A DNA stretch of 64,000 nt from Nostoc sp. ATCC 43529 (GCA_003326205.1 LWTK01000052.1:1-64000); one strand, 5' to 3'. Positions 24,469 through 33,947 are shown, counted from the first letter of the stretch. Notes: a model not told the origin generated them from the letters alone. Translations and numbers: made by a program.

Positions 24469-26499
24469 CTATCGCCAATCTTCCCAATTTTGGTTAAAAA
24501 TGGATGTATCCGGGAAGGCAGTCGGGTTACCATTTTTTTGCAACAAGCGTTTGAGTGCTTCGAGCTGTGGTTCTGCTTTGGGTAAGTCATCGACTAGTTG
24601 ATAAGGTGCGATCGCATTTTTAATCGCAAAGCTAGCAACCGTTCCCGCAGCTGCGCCAGCCGACCATTCAAAGGAATGTACTCGATAAGCAGCGGCGGCA
24701 ATGTGACTAGTCCCAATACTTTTACCTCCTACCAGCAAATTGTCAATTTTCTGGGGAATCATCGCTCTCAGGGCGATTTGGAAGGGATAAGCTTGACCTG
24801 CACCGCGTCTTTCACCTGCACGTTCTGTGTTACCAGGGGCTTCTGGGGGACTGTTGGTCATACAAGGATGGAAATCTATGGCGTAGTGACCAATACCCAC
24901 AGCGTCGGGGAAGATGGTAGAACGAGTCCGGCGCATTACTTTGTCTGGTGAAACCTGCCCCGCAATTACAGATGTGGCTTCTAACCCTGCAAGTGCGGCT
25001 GTTAATTGCCGATACATATCTGCTGGCAGAGTTTTGCGGTAATATTCGTCATTGTAATTGCGGCGAGAAATATCAATTTCCCAAATAGTAAAGCCTCCTG
25101 GTTGCCCCCAACTAGGGCGACCAATAATGCGGCGTCCTTCTCGCATATAGGGATATTTCGATAAACCGTGTGCTGTCCCCATTGGCGAATTTAACCCAGC
25201 CACAAAGCGGTTATTAGTTCGCGGTTGCTTAACACCTTCTCCTAGTTGAGAATCTGTAGTGCCAGCCACCAACCAGTAATAGTAAGAAAGGGCATTTTCT
25301 TCACCTTTGCGGAGGGTTTCTGTCCGCAGTCCTCCCATCCAACCCCCTGACTGTAACTGCCCAGTACTTTGTAACTGTTGGCGAGTATAAATTAGGTTAT
25401 CCTGTGCTGTTCCGGGGCGGTAGTCGTTACCCCAAGTCCAGTTTTGCATCGAAATATCACCTGGTGTCGCCGCATTAAAACTTACACCACCAAATTTTGT
25501 GGGTTGCCCTTTGTTAGGACTCCAGATGCGACGGTAGGTGAAAACTAAGTCAAAATTAGCCAGTCGTGTCAATTCATAGCTAAAGTATGGCGAGTATTGT
25601 AAATAAAATGGTGGCATTGTCTGGGGTTGTGGTTCCTTAGTTGCCTCCATTGCAAAGGTGTAGGTAAAGCCTTGAGTGCAATAAGGATCGTTGGTGGTAC
25701 TGGAAGCAGAAGGTTCCAGGTAAGAACGGGCATCAATGCCTAAGCGGTAGGGGACATCAGCAAGGGCGATAATTTCCCCAGTTTCGCTGGCGTCTACAAC
25801 ATACCACTTGGGGGCATCTCCCTTAGTTTGCTTGGGAATGAAACGGAGAATATTTTTGGTAAATCGAGACGAGTTATCGTAGCGATAGGCGTCTTCAATG
25901 ACTTGAGATAAAGTCAAACTGTTAAGGGGTAGTGCGCCTTTTGCTGGTTGATGTTGGATGGCGATCGCACCATTAATTAATTTACCATCACCACCGATTT
26001 CCAAATCCTTAATTACCGTGTTAGGAAACCATTGCAACTTTCCTTTGCCCTGCTTTTCAGCATCCTTGAGCATTTGAACCAAAATGCTGTGGGCATCGCG
26101 AGGCAAAAAACAAGAGTCACTAACCCAGCAATCACCAGGATTGAGTTTACCGTATTTACGCTCAATGCGGTTTCGCAATTCCAGATAGCCGCGAGAATAG
26201 AATTGCTTTGCCCGTTGGGTTGGGCGTTCATCTAATGCAGATGTCCCTTGAGCAGAAATTTGTCCTCCCAGCCAGTCGGTAATTTCGGTCAAACAAACCG
26301 TTCGTCCTGCGAGTAACCCCTCATAAGCTGTAGCCGCACCGGATAGTCCGCCACCCACAACTAAAATATCGCAATTTATACTTTTATCTGGACTTCTCGG
26401 TGGTGTTGCGTTTGCCCCATCAAGTGCAACTAAGCTAAATATTAAATTTAGACCGAACAGCGATGTCAAACCATAACCTACTTTGTGTCTACATTTCAT
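24469..26499 (-). CDS. Exported FAD-dependent oxidoreductase
   Basis: A 676-residue flavoprotein. A signal peptide is clear: a basic start MKCRHKVGYG, then hydrophobic LTSLFGLNLIFSLVALDG, with cleavage likely after ANA. The Rossmann FAD-binding motif DILVVGGGLSGAATAYEG follows directly, with an acidic residue at the end of the second strand (CLTEITDWLGGQ). A later KIDNLLVGGKSIGTSHIAAAAYRVH block is the C-terminal FAD contact typical of FAD_oxidored (PF12831) proteins. The substrate is unknown. Export of an FAD protein suggests Tat-independent folding or an unusual route, as no twin-arginine is seen. It is transcribed in the same direction as the M20 gene and the downstream-of-27.9-kb gene but with gaps over 100 bp. 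Confidence 0.85.
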   Translation of the reverse strand: MKCRHKVGYGLTSLFGLNLIFSLVALDGANATPPRSPDKSINCDILVVGGGLSGAATAYEGLLAGRTVCLTEITDWLGGQISAQGTSALDERPTQRAKQFYSRGYLELRNRIERKYGKLNPGDCWVSDSCFLPRDAHSILVQMLKDAEKQGKGKLQWFPNTVIKDLEIGGDGKLINGAIAIQHQPAKGALPLNSLTLSQVIEDAYRYDNSSRFTKNILRFIPKQTKGDAPKWYVVDASETGEIIALADVPYRLGIDARSYLEPSASSTTNDPYCTQGFTYTFAMEATKEPQPQTMPPFYLQYSPYFSYELTRLANFDLVFTYRRIWSPNKGQPTKFGGVSFNAATPGDISMQNWTWGNDYRPGTAQDNLIYTRQQLQSTGQLQSGGWMGGLRTETLRKGEENALSYYYWLVAGTTDSQLGEGVKQPRTNNRFVAGLNSPMGTAHGLSKYPYMREGRRIIGRPSWGQPGGFTIWEIDISRRNYNDEYYRKTLPADMYRQLTAALAGLEATSVIAGQVSPDKVMRRTRSTIFPDAVGIGHYAIDFHPCMTNSPPEAPGNTERAGERRGAGQAYPFQIALRAMIPQKIDNLLVGGKSIGTSHIAAAAYRVHSFEWSAGAAAGTVASFAIKNAIAPYQLVDDLPKAEPQLEALKRLLQKNGNPTAFPDTSIFNQNWEDWR

Positions 26500-26574
26500 C
26501 GTTAAGTAAACCCTTTCAAATCCTCTGTCACCTTGTAGACGGTAGCATCGAAGAAATGTCGATCACAAGGGCAT

Positions 26575-26625
26575 TGGGCATTGGAGGCAGGAGGCAGGAG
26601 GTAGGAGGCAGAAGGCAGAAGTTCT
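26575..26625. repeat. GGCAGGAG / GGCAGAA tandem repeats
   Basis: Seven-base STRR units (GGAGGCA, GGAGGTA, GGCAGAA) lie between the FAD oxidoreductase and the upstream gene. A CTCCCTTGTCTCCCTTGTCT run follows near 26650-26680. Confidence 0.8.
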
Positions 26626-26687
26626 TGAATGCGTGAATTTTGAATTGATTTGTCTCCCTTGTCTCCCTTGTCTCCTCATCTCCCCAC

Positions 26688-27926
26688 TCACCGAAAGATT
26701 GGCCCACGCACCCCGCTGACACCAGATACTTTCCCCCCCTTAGTATTAGCTGCACAGCCTACGTAGTAACCACCGGCAAAATTTAAGGCTGTATCAGTTC
26801 GCAAAAAGAAAGCACGATAGAGTACATCTAATTCTTCTTCTTTTTTGGAGCCAGAATCATCAATGAAGGGTAACGTTAGTTTTTGGTGTTCAATCTGACG
26901 TTGAACTACGGCCAGGGTATGATTTGCGCGCAGTTCACGCACTAAATTAATCCATTTTTGCGCTCTTTGATAAGACCCAACGGTAACACCTCTAGAGCCA
27001 TAAGATTGCTCTGGTGTTAAAACTTTGAGAACAAATTTTTGACGTTCAGGAATTTCTTCAGGAATTTCTGATAACAATTTTATTTCTGGAATAATTGTTT
27101 GAGCAACTTCAATATTTAATCCTGCCTGTTGCCATATACTAGTTTCGCTAAAAATCGAAGCTAATCCTAACTTAGACATTAATATATCGGGGTGAGGTTC
27201 TATTTCTATTTGACCTTCTACCCAAGACTGCAAAAGCAACTGTAGATTAGTTTTTAAGGGTGATTCGGCTTCGGCTTCTATTTTCCAAGGGTCAAAGTAG
27301 CGGTGAAAATGCAGCTTATCTTGTTGCAAAAATTCTGGCTTGAGTTCACCCAATAGATGCACTTGGTCGGGGTTACCAGACATTTCTTGCACAAAAAATT
27401 GTGCATCGTAATAATCTAAATCTTTTTGAGTTAAAAGAAAATGAATGCGATCGCAAATGTGAGTACGATACTGCTGAGCTAGGGTTGATTCGCAACCCCA
27501 TACTTTCTGAAAAAGTGTGATAATTCCCAAACCACTGGGATTATGCTCGATTTCAAAAACTTGGGGTGTCCCTTCTACGGTTGTAAAATCAACACGCATT
27601 AGACGTGGAATTTTCGCCGCACCTACTTGGTTTAACTGACTTTGAAGAGGAGTTTGATTAAAGGGCGGCCATCTTTGCAGACCTAAGTCCCACGCTTTTG
27701 GTAATGTATCAATAAAGTTTTGCAGAAAATTTATGAGAATGTCAATTTCACCATGAAGATACAAAGGTTTGATGCCAATATTGAATGAACAGTTACAATC
27801 ATCTTTGTATTTTTGAATAGCTTGAAATTTCTCGATCGCTTCGCTCTCATCTGTCAACACAGATGCTGTCTGCAATTCAAGCAAGTCTCCAGGACTAGTC
27901 GAAGTATATTGTTTATTTGCTGACAT
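26688..27926 (-). CDS. Uncharacterised protein with ATP-grasp-like features
   Basis: A 412-residue soluble protein I cannot place firmly. Features that suggest an ATP-grasp-type fold are FEIEHNPSGLGIITLFQKVW (acidic/Asn metal-ligand-like block), KFVLKVLTPEQSYGSRGVTV (a lysine before a glycine-rich loop) and a VVQRQIEH strand followed by YRAFFLRTDTALNFAGGYYV near the end, resembling the hinge and C-terminal ligand block of such enzymes. The C-terminus is Gly-rich. The start ATG at 27926 is the first. It may form a peptide-like or amide bond in a small pathway, but its neighbour, the FAD oxidoreductase, gives no clear clue. The family call needs a profile search. Confidence 0.6.
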   Translation of the reverse strand: MSANKQYTSTSPGDLLELQTASVLTDESEAIEKFQAIQKYKDDCNCSFNIGIKPLYLHGEIDILINFLQNFIDTLPKAWDLGLQRWPPFNQTPLQSQLNQVGAAKIPRLMRVDFTTVEGTPQVFEIEHNPSGLGIITLFQKVWGCESTLAQQYRTHICDRIHFLLTQKDLDYYDAQFFVQEMSGNPDQVHLLGELKPEFLQQDKLHFHRYFDPWKIEAEAESPLKTNLQLLLQSWVEGQIEIEPHPDILMSKLGLASIFSETSIWQQAGLNIEVAQTIIPEIKLLSEIPEEIPERQKFVLKVLTPEQSYGSRGVTVGSYQRAQKWINLVRELRANHTLAVVQRQIEHQKLTLPFIDDSGSKKEEELDVLYRAFFLRTDTALNFAGGYYVGCAANTKGGKVSGVSGVRGPIFR

Positions 27927-28342
27927 TTATACCTTGTTCTTAAATACACCATCAACCTGAGTGTAAATGGATTTCAGTATTTTTGTCTATCAATTTTAAA
28001 TGCAGCTATCAGCTATTTTCTGTCTACCTTTAGCAAGATCTTCCTCAGAAAGTGCGATCGCCTATACTAATTTTCAATATTTAGGTAATAATAAAAACTC
28101 AATAAAAATGAGATACACAACCCCAAGTTGGGCTTCCATAATTAAGATAGGACTCAAAGCACTGCTCCTCTTGCCGTTTACCCACAATATCCCTGATACG
28201 GCTCTTGCTTTTATCCCTGCCAAATACTTAACCAGCAGCTAAAAAAACATCTTTAGCAAAAAAAATTGCCAATCGCAAGGAAAATTGCAAGGAGGTGTGA
28301 TATTCTTTGAATGTAGGGAATCAAAACATCGAAGGCAAAGTC
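27927..28342. other. Divergent intergenic region before XRE regulator
   Basis: This gap of about 416 bp separates leftward and rightward genes. An open frame of 80 codons at 28000-28242 has a hydrophobic 44-residue end (from an internal ATG near 28108) but no clear ribosome binding site, so I do not call it. GGAGG at 28292-28296 has no good start codon near it. No palindromic operator was recognised. Confidence 0.4.
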
Positions 28343-28462
28343 ATGTCGTCCAAGGGAAATGAGATAAACCCAACGATTATGCTTTCACCTTGGCAGATGC
28401 GAATTAAATCCGCGCTCGGCTTTTTGAAACACACAGTAGCTCAAGCCAATGAAGCAGGATAA
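28343..28462 (+). CDS. Small ORF (39 aa) overlapping the regulator start
   Basis: The frame from ATG 28343 encodes MSSKGNEINPTIMLSPWQMR... and ends NEAG before TAA at 28460-28462. GAAGG lies six to ten bases upstream of the ATG. Its last 14 bases overlap the start of the XRE/PBP regulator (ATG at 28449), so translation of the two could be coupled. It has basic and hydrophobic residues (IKSALGFLKHTVAQ) that could form an amphipathic helix. No family is known to me. It could be a leader peptide, a small partner protein or chance. Confidence 0.35.
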   Translation: MSSKGNEINPTIMLSPWQMRIKSALGFLKHTVAQANEAG

Positions 28463-29618
28463 CAATCTCCGTAACAACTTGAAATCAATTAGAACCCGTC
28501 TAGGCATGAGCCAACAAGATTTGGCAAACCTAGCTGGAGTTACACGTCAGACTATTAGTGGTGTAGAGTCGGGACAATATGCTCCCTCAGTGACCATAAC
28601 ACTTCGCTTAGCAAAGGCGCTTGGCTGTCAAGTTGAGGATTTATTCTGGTTAGAGCGGGATTTACCTGAAATTGAAGCAGTACTTTCCACACCTATCCCA
28701 ACTAGTCAGCAGACGCGAGTGAGTCTGGCTAGGGTGGGAGGGCAATGGGTCGCTTATCCCTTAATTGGCAAGGATGCCTTTCGCCAAGACATGATTCCCG
28801 CTGATGGTGAGGCAATTGCGCTAAGTTACCCTGTTGCGAAGGATGAGGGTGAGAGTCAGATAAATACAGATAAAGTCCGAGTCAGACTCTTAGACGATAA
28901 TCTGGAAACACTCCACAACACCGTTGTGATTGCTGGGTGTGCCCCTGTGATTTCATTATGGGCGAGAGCTACCGAACGTTGGCATCCCCAACTGCGAGTG
29001 CAATTTAATTTTGCAAATAGCATGTCTGCATTACACAGTCTATGCCGAGGTGAGACTCACATTGCAGGGATGCACCTTTATGATTCTGAAACTGGTGAAT
29101 ATAACACTCCTTTTGTTCGAGATGTTCTGGCTGGAAGGGAAGCAGTTTTGATTACCCTTGGTGTTTGGGAAGAGGGACTTTTGGTTAAGTCTGGCAACCC
29201 AATGGAAATCAGAACAGTTAGAGATTTAGTGTCACAGGGAGCTACTATCGTCAACCGCGAAACAGGTGCTGGTACTCGTTTACTTTTGGAACAAACACTC
29301 CAAAAAGAGCAAATACCGTTCCACGCTGTCCAAGGTTTTGACTATATTGTTACAAGCCACCAAGATGTTGCCCAAGCTGTGGCGTTAGGGGTTGCCGATG
29401 CAGGCATCAGTACGGCATCTGTAGCCACTGCCTTTGGTCTGGGATTTATTCCCCTACATCAATCAAGATACGATTTAGTGATTCTCAAGGAATATCTGGA
29501 AGACGGGTCAGTACAACAATTACTTAGTACTTTGGGACATCGAATAGTTCACTCCCAATTTGAAATTCTCGGCGGCTATGACATCAGCAAGATTGGGGAA
29601 GTTGTAGCGACGGTTTAG
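28449..29618 (+). CDS. XRE-type regulator with periplasmic-binding-protein-like sensor domain
   Basis: A 389-residue cytoplasmic regulator. Residues 8-65 are an XRE helix-turn-helix (LKSIRTRLGMSQQDLANLAG, VTRQTISGVESGQYAPS). Residues about 150-389 resemble a type 2 periplasmic-binding-protein domain (PBP_like): TVVIAGCAPVISLWA, SGNPMEIRTVRDL, TIVNRETGAGTRLLLEQ, DVAQAVALGVADAGIS. This combination is seen in regulators thought to sense molybdate, tungstate or small organic anions, but the ligand cannot be read here. The GTRxLLE block is the usual ligand-contact region of the family. The gene stands alone apart from the overlapping small ORF at its start. Confidence 0.85.
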   Translation: MKQDNNLRNNLKSIRTRLGMSQQDLANLAGVTRQTISGVESGQYAPSVTITLRLAKALGCQVEDLFWLERDLPEIEAVLSTPIPTSQQTRVSLARVGGQWVAYPLIGKDAFRQDMIPADGEAIALSYPVAKDEGESQINTDKVRVRLLDDNLETLHNTVVIAGCAPVISLWARATERWHPQLRVQFNFANSMSALHSLCRGETHIAGMHLYDSETGEYNTPFVRDVLAGREAVLITLGVWEEGLLVKSGNPMEIRTVRDLVSQGATIVNRETGAGTRLLLEQTLQKEQIPFHAVQGFDYIVTSHQDVAQAVALGVADAGISTASVATAFGLGFIPLHQSRYDLVILKEYLEDGSVQQLLSTLGHRIVHSQFEILGGYDISKIGEVVATV

Positions 29619-29795
29619 AGTTGATTGCAATGTTAGGTTGGTTGTGTGGTTTCGGGAAAAACTTTTGCTATGGCAGAAGTAGACCAACGTATTTCAACAA
29701 ATAATCTGATAGATACAAGCCTAGAAACCCAGATGAAATTCAGCTTTCTTAATTTTGAATTTTATAGAAAGTCTGAGCGCCGATTTCCGACCCTC

Positions 29796-29882
29796 ATATC
29801 ATGTCCGCCTAATCATTTATCAAAAAAATTCTCCGCGTCTCCGTGTCAGTCCTAATGATAAGTCTTCAACCGGACATGATAT
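29796..29882. repeat. 12-bp inverted repeat (ATATCATGTCCG)
   Basis: ATATCATGTCCG at 29796-29807 is repeated in inverse as CGGACATGATAT at 29871-29882, flanking TCTCCGCGTCTCCGTGTC, a phrase common in Nostoc-type intergenic DNA. The remainder of the gap 29619-29921 holds no gene I support; a 69-codon frame at 29646-29855 is not convincing. Confidence 0.55.
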
Positions 29883-29921
29883 CAGACTTTCCAAAAGAGA
29901 ATTTTGAATTTTTAATTGGGA

Positions 29922-30881
29922 CTAACTCTCTTCTTTGCCTTCAATTAGTTTCATTCCGTCTCCACTCCAACCATATAGCTCAACAAATCTTTTAAACAGC
30001 AACCCATTTTCGTGATTTGAAATTCGATTTGAGTGAAGTAAACGCTCTATCTTTCTTTCAGCTAGAGCTTTTAAATACGGCAAGTCTTCAAAGAGTGTCA
30101 AACAAGAAGCAAAATGTAAGATTATTTGCAATAATGGCTTTGGCCACTCTAGATCGCTATAAATATCTATAAACAATTGATGTTCTGAGTCACTTAATGG
30201 GAAGACATGAAAAATCACAATTATTCTTTTGCTATTGTAGACTGGAATACTCAGTTCAACAGTGTATGGAGTATGCAATATTAAATCTACCTCTACAATT
30301 GGCTGTCGCCAAATCCTTAAAGGATTAGCTGGCGAATCTAATATTGTTTGAAATTTTATTATCCCACCAATATTTGTAGGTTCAAAGTGGCTGATACTTA
30401 AAATTTTCAGGTTATTCAGGCTAAACTTATGAACTGTTTCTAAATGTTTTAAACTCAACAAATGATAAATTTGGCAAACGTAAGGAAAAGGTAAAATATA
30501 TTCTTGGCTAATCATATGTAGCCTTTTGATTTTTAACTTTTCCGCTTGGATACGATAGAGATATTCTTGATATTGATTAGGGCTAAAATCATTACTATTA
30601 AAGCTCTCTTCTGGTTTGAGATATAACCAACTGAAAAAAAAGAAAGATGCTGTAAATAATTGAAAAATTTCTACAGTCGATACATAGCCATCGGTAAATG
30701 CAGCTAAACTTCTGTCAGTTATCCCAAAAAGCCAAGACGGAATTCCAAATAGCCAAATCCCATTTTTGATTTTATCTATCAAAATAGCAATGTCAACTTC
30801 TACAAATGTATTTTTAGATTGTTTGCTACTCACTTTTTCTAAATGAGATGTCTCATTATTTAGGTAATCATTACTAGACAT
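29922..30881 (-). CDS. Hypothetical protein with a central hydrophobic segment
   Basis: A 319-residue protein of unknown function. The first 30 residues are hydrophilic (NETSHLEKVSSKQSKNTF), a hydrophobic stretch follows at about 37-90 (WLFGIPSWLFGITDRS and EIFQLFTASFFFFSWLYL), and the rest is a soluble, strand-rich region ending in a helical segment with many charged residues (LPYLKALAERKIERLLHSNR). The FHVFPLSDSEHQLFIDIY block looks like part of a beta-barrel or START-like fold, but I would not claim a family. It is surrounded by long repeat-filled gaps and is monocistronic. Confidence 0.6.
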   Translation of the reverse strand: MSSNDYLNNETSHLEKVSSKQSKNTFVEVDIAILIDKIKNGIWLFGIPSWLFGITDRSLAAFTDGYVSTVEIFQLFTASFFFFSWLYLKPEESFNSNDFSPNQYQEYLYRIQAEKLKIKRLHMISQEYILPFPYVCQIYHLLSLKHLETVHKFSLNNLKILSISHFEPTNIGGIIKFQTILDSPANPLRIWRQPIVEVDLILHTPYTVELSIPVYNSKRIIVIFHVFPLSDSEHQLFIDIYSDLEWPKPLLQIILHFASCLTLFEDLPYLKALAERKIERLLHSNRISNHENGLLFKRFVELYGWSGDGMKLIEGKEES

Positions 30882-32159
30882 AATATTATTTGATAATCTT
30901 TTATTTGCTTATGATCTAAAGGCTATAAATCTTCTACTTACTCTCGATCCTAAGCAAATCTAGTATTACTAACCTCTATCTTTAGCTGTAGATACAAGTA
31001 GTATGTATCTGCATATATATATAGATTCAAATTAAATTTTCATGAATTTGATTCTATATACAGATTTTATTATCTGTATATGTTACTAACTTCTTAGGAA
31101 AAGATTTTGTAAAATATGCTGTTTAATATTCAAGATTGTATCGTATGATGCATATATGCAATATCTGGTTGTTCTATACTAGATTTAATAAGTTTTTTCA
31201 TAAATCAAATTATTTCTACACCAAGCGAAGTATAAGAATCCGGTTTGATTTCTGAAGTTATTTGTATAGATAGGCAAGAGGCAAAAGGCAACAAGCAACA
31301 GGATTCTATAGGACTCCTATTTTATTTTTGAACAAAATTCCGTATCCTTTAATCTTCTATAACCCTCTTGCCTATTGCCTATTGCCTCTTGCCTACCCAC
31401 ATAGATAAGTTCATTAATCAAATTGGAGTGCTATGGAAGATTAAGTGTACAGAGTTTTTTTTTAAAATCAAATATGATTCCTATATATACGTTGAGATGA
31501 AAATGTTTATTTTTCCAGACATAAGAAAAATATCCGTTTCTCTAGAATGAATACTAAATGAGCCATGAGAAATAAAAACTTAGAATTTCGGAGTGAGGAA
31601 TTATAAAGTTTTCTGGTATGAATAAGACTATAGCCAGATAACTTATGCTATTTAAGTAGAAGGTAGAAGGAAGAAGGCAGACGGCAGAAGGAAAAAAGCT
31701 TATTCTATCTAGTTTCTGGAGATTGGCGTTTTACATTTAATTATGTCTACCTACTGATCTCTTTTAAGAGGATGTTTTAAAAATCCTTAGTAATGTATCA
31801 AAAACTTTAAGATCCCCTAAATCCCCCTTTTCAAGGGGACTTGAAGAAATTTTCCCCTCGTTTCCAGGGTGGTTAGGGGGGATCGACAAGTGCCTAAAGT
31901 TACAGCAACCCAGTTTTAAAAAAACCTCTCAGGTAAATACTGAATTAATTAGGAAATTGCTGTTTGATGAAGCATCTGTGACAATTACTGTAGAAACCGT
32001 ATAATTGCTACTGTTATAGCAGTTGCCAGGTAGGTTAGGACATAAATCGAACGGTAAAACCCGAACATAAAGAGATTGTCAAGTATGTTGCCTGTTCTCT
32101 GCTATAAGGCTGTATGATTTTTGAATATTTTCGCCTAGATTTTTTCCAAGACCTTAGCA
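30882..32159. repeat. 1.3-kb repeat-rich intergenic region
   Basis: No gene is supported. Visible elements are: an imperfect 12-bp hairpin TAGATTCAAATT / AATTTGATTCTA near 31021-31056; a single MITE end TATAAGAATCCGGTTTGATT at 31231-31250; a near-complete element at 31307-31434 (left TATAGGACTCCTATTTTATT, right TTCATTAATCAAATTGGAGT) with CTTGCCTATTGCCT repeats inside; GAAGGCAGACGGCAGAAGG near 31670; and a CCCCTAAATCCCCCTT... GGTTAGGGGGGATC hairpin at 31809-31880, whose 3' flank (AAGTGCCTAAAGTTACAGC) also occurs at 41848-41867. Confidence 0.7.
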
Positions 32160-32669
32160 ATGATGATTCGCCATGCGATGGAAACTGACTTAGCCACAAT
32201 TGTAGCAATTTATAATGCTGCAATTCCTAGCAGGATGGCAAGTGCTGATTTAGAGCCGGTATCTGTGGAAAGTCGGCTTGCTTGGTTCAGAGCGCGATCG
32301 CCTTCATACCGCCCACTTTGGGTAATCGAAGTAGAAGGAGTAATTGCTGGCTGGCTGAGTTTCCAATCTTTTTATGGACGCCCTGCTTATAATAGAACTG
32401 CTGAAATTAGTATTTACATAGCACCTGCCTTTCATCAGCGTGGCTTAGGAAAAAAACTTTTAGCACAAGCAATTCAGGAAAGTTGTAGCTTGGGTTTAAA
32501 AAATTTAGTCTGCTTCATTTTTGCCCACAATCAACCGAGTTTAAACTTATTTAGAGCATTTGGGTTTCAACAGTGGGGATATTTACCTAAAGTTGCAGAA
32601 CTTGACGGCGTTGAACGAGATTTAGTTATTATGGGACTCCGAATTAATCCAGCTGATATTGAATTATAA
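32160..32669 (+). CDS. GNAT family N-acetyltransferase (PAT/Bar-like)
   Basis: A 169-residue acetyl-CoA-dependent acyltransferase resembling phosphinothricin acetyltransferases. Motifs: IRHAMETDLATIVAIYNAAI at the N-terminus, AEISIYIAPAFHQRGLGKKL (the acetyl-CoA pyrophosphate loop Q/R-x-x-G-x-G/A as QRGLGK), and NLVCFIFAHNQPSLNLFRAF followed by GFQQWGYLPKVAELDG. These match the order seen in PAT enzymes that acetylate small amines such as Met sulfone or glutamate analogues. The substrate is unknown. It starts at ATG 32160, with a second ATG directly following. It has no operon partner. Confidence 0.88.
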   Translation: MMIRHAMETDLATIVAIYNAAIPSRMASADLEPVSVESRLAWFRARSPSYRPLWVIEVEGVIAGWLSFQSFYGRPAYNRTAEISIYIAPAFHQRGLGKKLLAQAIQESCSLGLKNLVCFIFAHNQPSLNLFRAFGFQQWGYLPKVAELDGVERDLVIMGLRINPADIEL

Positions 32670-32732
32670 TTTCCCGAATATACAGCAGTTTGCAAGTGTA
32701 GCAGGGAAGAAGCAATAAGCAATAAGATACAT

Positions 32733-32933
32733 TTAACGTGGTTTAGGTTCAGGAATTGGACGGTTTAAATCTTTAGCTATCTCTATCCACTCCTGCATCA
32801 CGATTTCTACATTATACAGAGCTTCTTGATAAGTCTCGCCATCAGCAGCACAGCCTGGTAATTCTGGTACTTCGGCAATAAAAGCTTGATTTTCCCTACT
32901 CCAATAGAGAATAACTTCATAGCGAAATGTCAT
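32733..32933 (-). CDS. HicB-type antitoxin
   Basis: A 66-residue protein with the HicB fold: FRYEVILYWSRENQAFIAEV, then PELPGCAADGETYQEALYNV, typical of the partly degraded RNase-H-like antitoxin domain. Its start overlaps the end of the hicA-like gene by 17 bp, giving the common order toxin then antitoxin. No DNA-binding tail is present beyond PIPEPKPR, so autoregulation would rely on the complex. Confidence 0.85.
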   Translation of the reverse strand: MTFRYEVILYWSRENQAFIAEVPELPGCAADGETYQEALYNVEIVMQEWIEIAKDLNRPIPEPKPR

Positions 32934-33183
32934 TTTTACTTCCTAGCTGATACTTAATAATTACTGTACGAACTTGTTTAACTTGATAGCTTTTGGCTTT
33001 TCCTTTTTTATGTTGTAGGTTTAGTATTTCTTCAACACCATCTTTAACAAAAATACGATGATCGCCACGAATCCGTTCATCAAAGCCTAGTTTGTATAAG
33101 AGTTGCCACAACTGGGCAAAAGGGATGTCTGTATCAGAAGTCCCAGAGAGGATTTTTTCTAAGATTTTATCTTGCTGACTCAC
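32917..33183 (-). CDS. HicA-type mRNA interferase toxin
   Basis: An 88-residue protein with a HicA double-stranded-RNA-binding-like fold. The conserved His sits in RGDHRIFVKDG, and the strand LNLQHKKGKAKSYQVKQVRT follows. HicA toxins cut mRNA on the ribosome-free transcript when the antitoxin is lost. An unusual ~25-residue N-terminal stretch (SQQDKILEKILSGTSDTDIP) precedes the normal core. The start is GTG; no in-frame ATG precedes the core. It is co-transcribed with the HicB-like gene through a 17-bp overlap. Confidence 0.82.
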   Translation of the reverse strand: MSQQDKILEKILSGTSDTDIPFAQLWQLLYKLGFDERIRGDHRIFVKDGVEEILNLQHKKGKAKSYQVKQVRTVIIKYQLGSKNDISL

Positions 33184-33399
33184 GTTTTTCTGACTATCTG
33201 AATATTTCTATAGTCTCATATTTTTTGAAAAATTTGTTGGCGCTAAGAAAAAAACGAGTCTTCTTTGGGCAATATGGCGCGATGTCTAGGACAAGTTCAC
33301 TTATAAACTTAGTATCTTCTAAAATTAAGCAAATATCAAGCGCTGTATAGGTTAATAAACTTGATACCTAATTCTTTAGTAATTATAATTTATGATACT

Positions 33400-33815
33400 T
33401 TACCAGATATTTTCAAGATGAAGTATAAATCCAGGTAGCACATCTTTTCCTGATACAGTAGCTGGAGATTCCAGGACTTCAACTTGTTGTTTGGGGCGAT
33501 AAATTTCTACCTTCAGAGTTTTTAAATCAATTAAACAACCTAATTTAGCACCATTATCTCGATACTCTCGCATTTTATTTTGTAGCCTTTGCAAACAATC
33601 AGAATCGGAACGCAATTCTAATACTAAATTAGGACATACAGGAGCAAATTTATCTTTTTGCTGTTGAGTAAAAGCGTCCCAAATTTCAGGCTTTAACCAA
33701 GATAAGTTAGGCGTAGGCACGAAGTGACTTGTCACAGACATCCACTGCACCATTTGGTAAAGTAAAGCCAGTGGAAGAGTCTGCGATCGCTAATTCTATG
33801 ATTGCAAGCTCAGGC
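33400..33815 (-). pseudogene. Uma2/DUF820 endonuclease-like, truncated and frameshifted
   Basis: The open part (33400-33753, 117 codons) matches the C-terminal two thirds of Uma2 proteins: SWLKPEIWDAFTQQQKDKFA, CPNLVLELRSDSD, MREYRDNGAKLGCLI and EIYRPKQQVEVLESPATVSG. It is about 65% identical by eye to the intact copy at 36486-37061. Just upstream, in another frame, the DNA encodes IELAIADSSTGFTLPNGA, the expected preceding block, so a frameshift lies near 33750. The first ~80 residues are missing altogether. This is a decaying paralogue. Confidence 0.75.
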
Positions 33816-33947
33816 GTTCGCCTGTTATGAAAGAGTGAGTGCGATCGTCTCAAGCAATATTTAGCTACCGCAATAGTCCACAGATGTAACTCGATCGGCT
33901 ATGCTGTGGTCTGGTTAGTGTTTATGTATTATTGTAGGAAAATGGTG

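Noticed and set aside
28000-28242. 80-codon ORF with a hydrophobic end
   Set aside because: No good ribosome binding site and no recognisable family; a real small peptide cannot be excluded but is not supported.
29646-29855. 69-codon ORF
   Set aside because: It starts with GTG, runs through repeat-type DNA (TCTCCGCGTCTCC) and has no coding pattern.
31368-31550. 60-codon ORF in the long repeat region
   Set aside because: Its first part is GCCTATTGCCT repeat DNA and the rest is AT-rich without a coding pattern.
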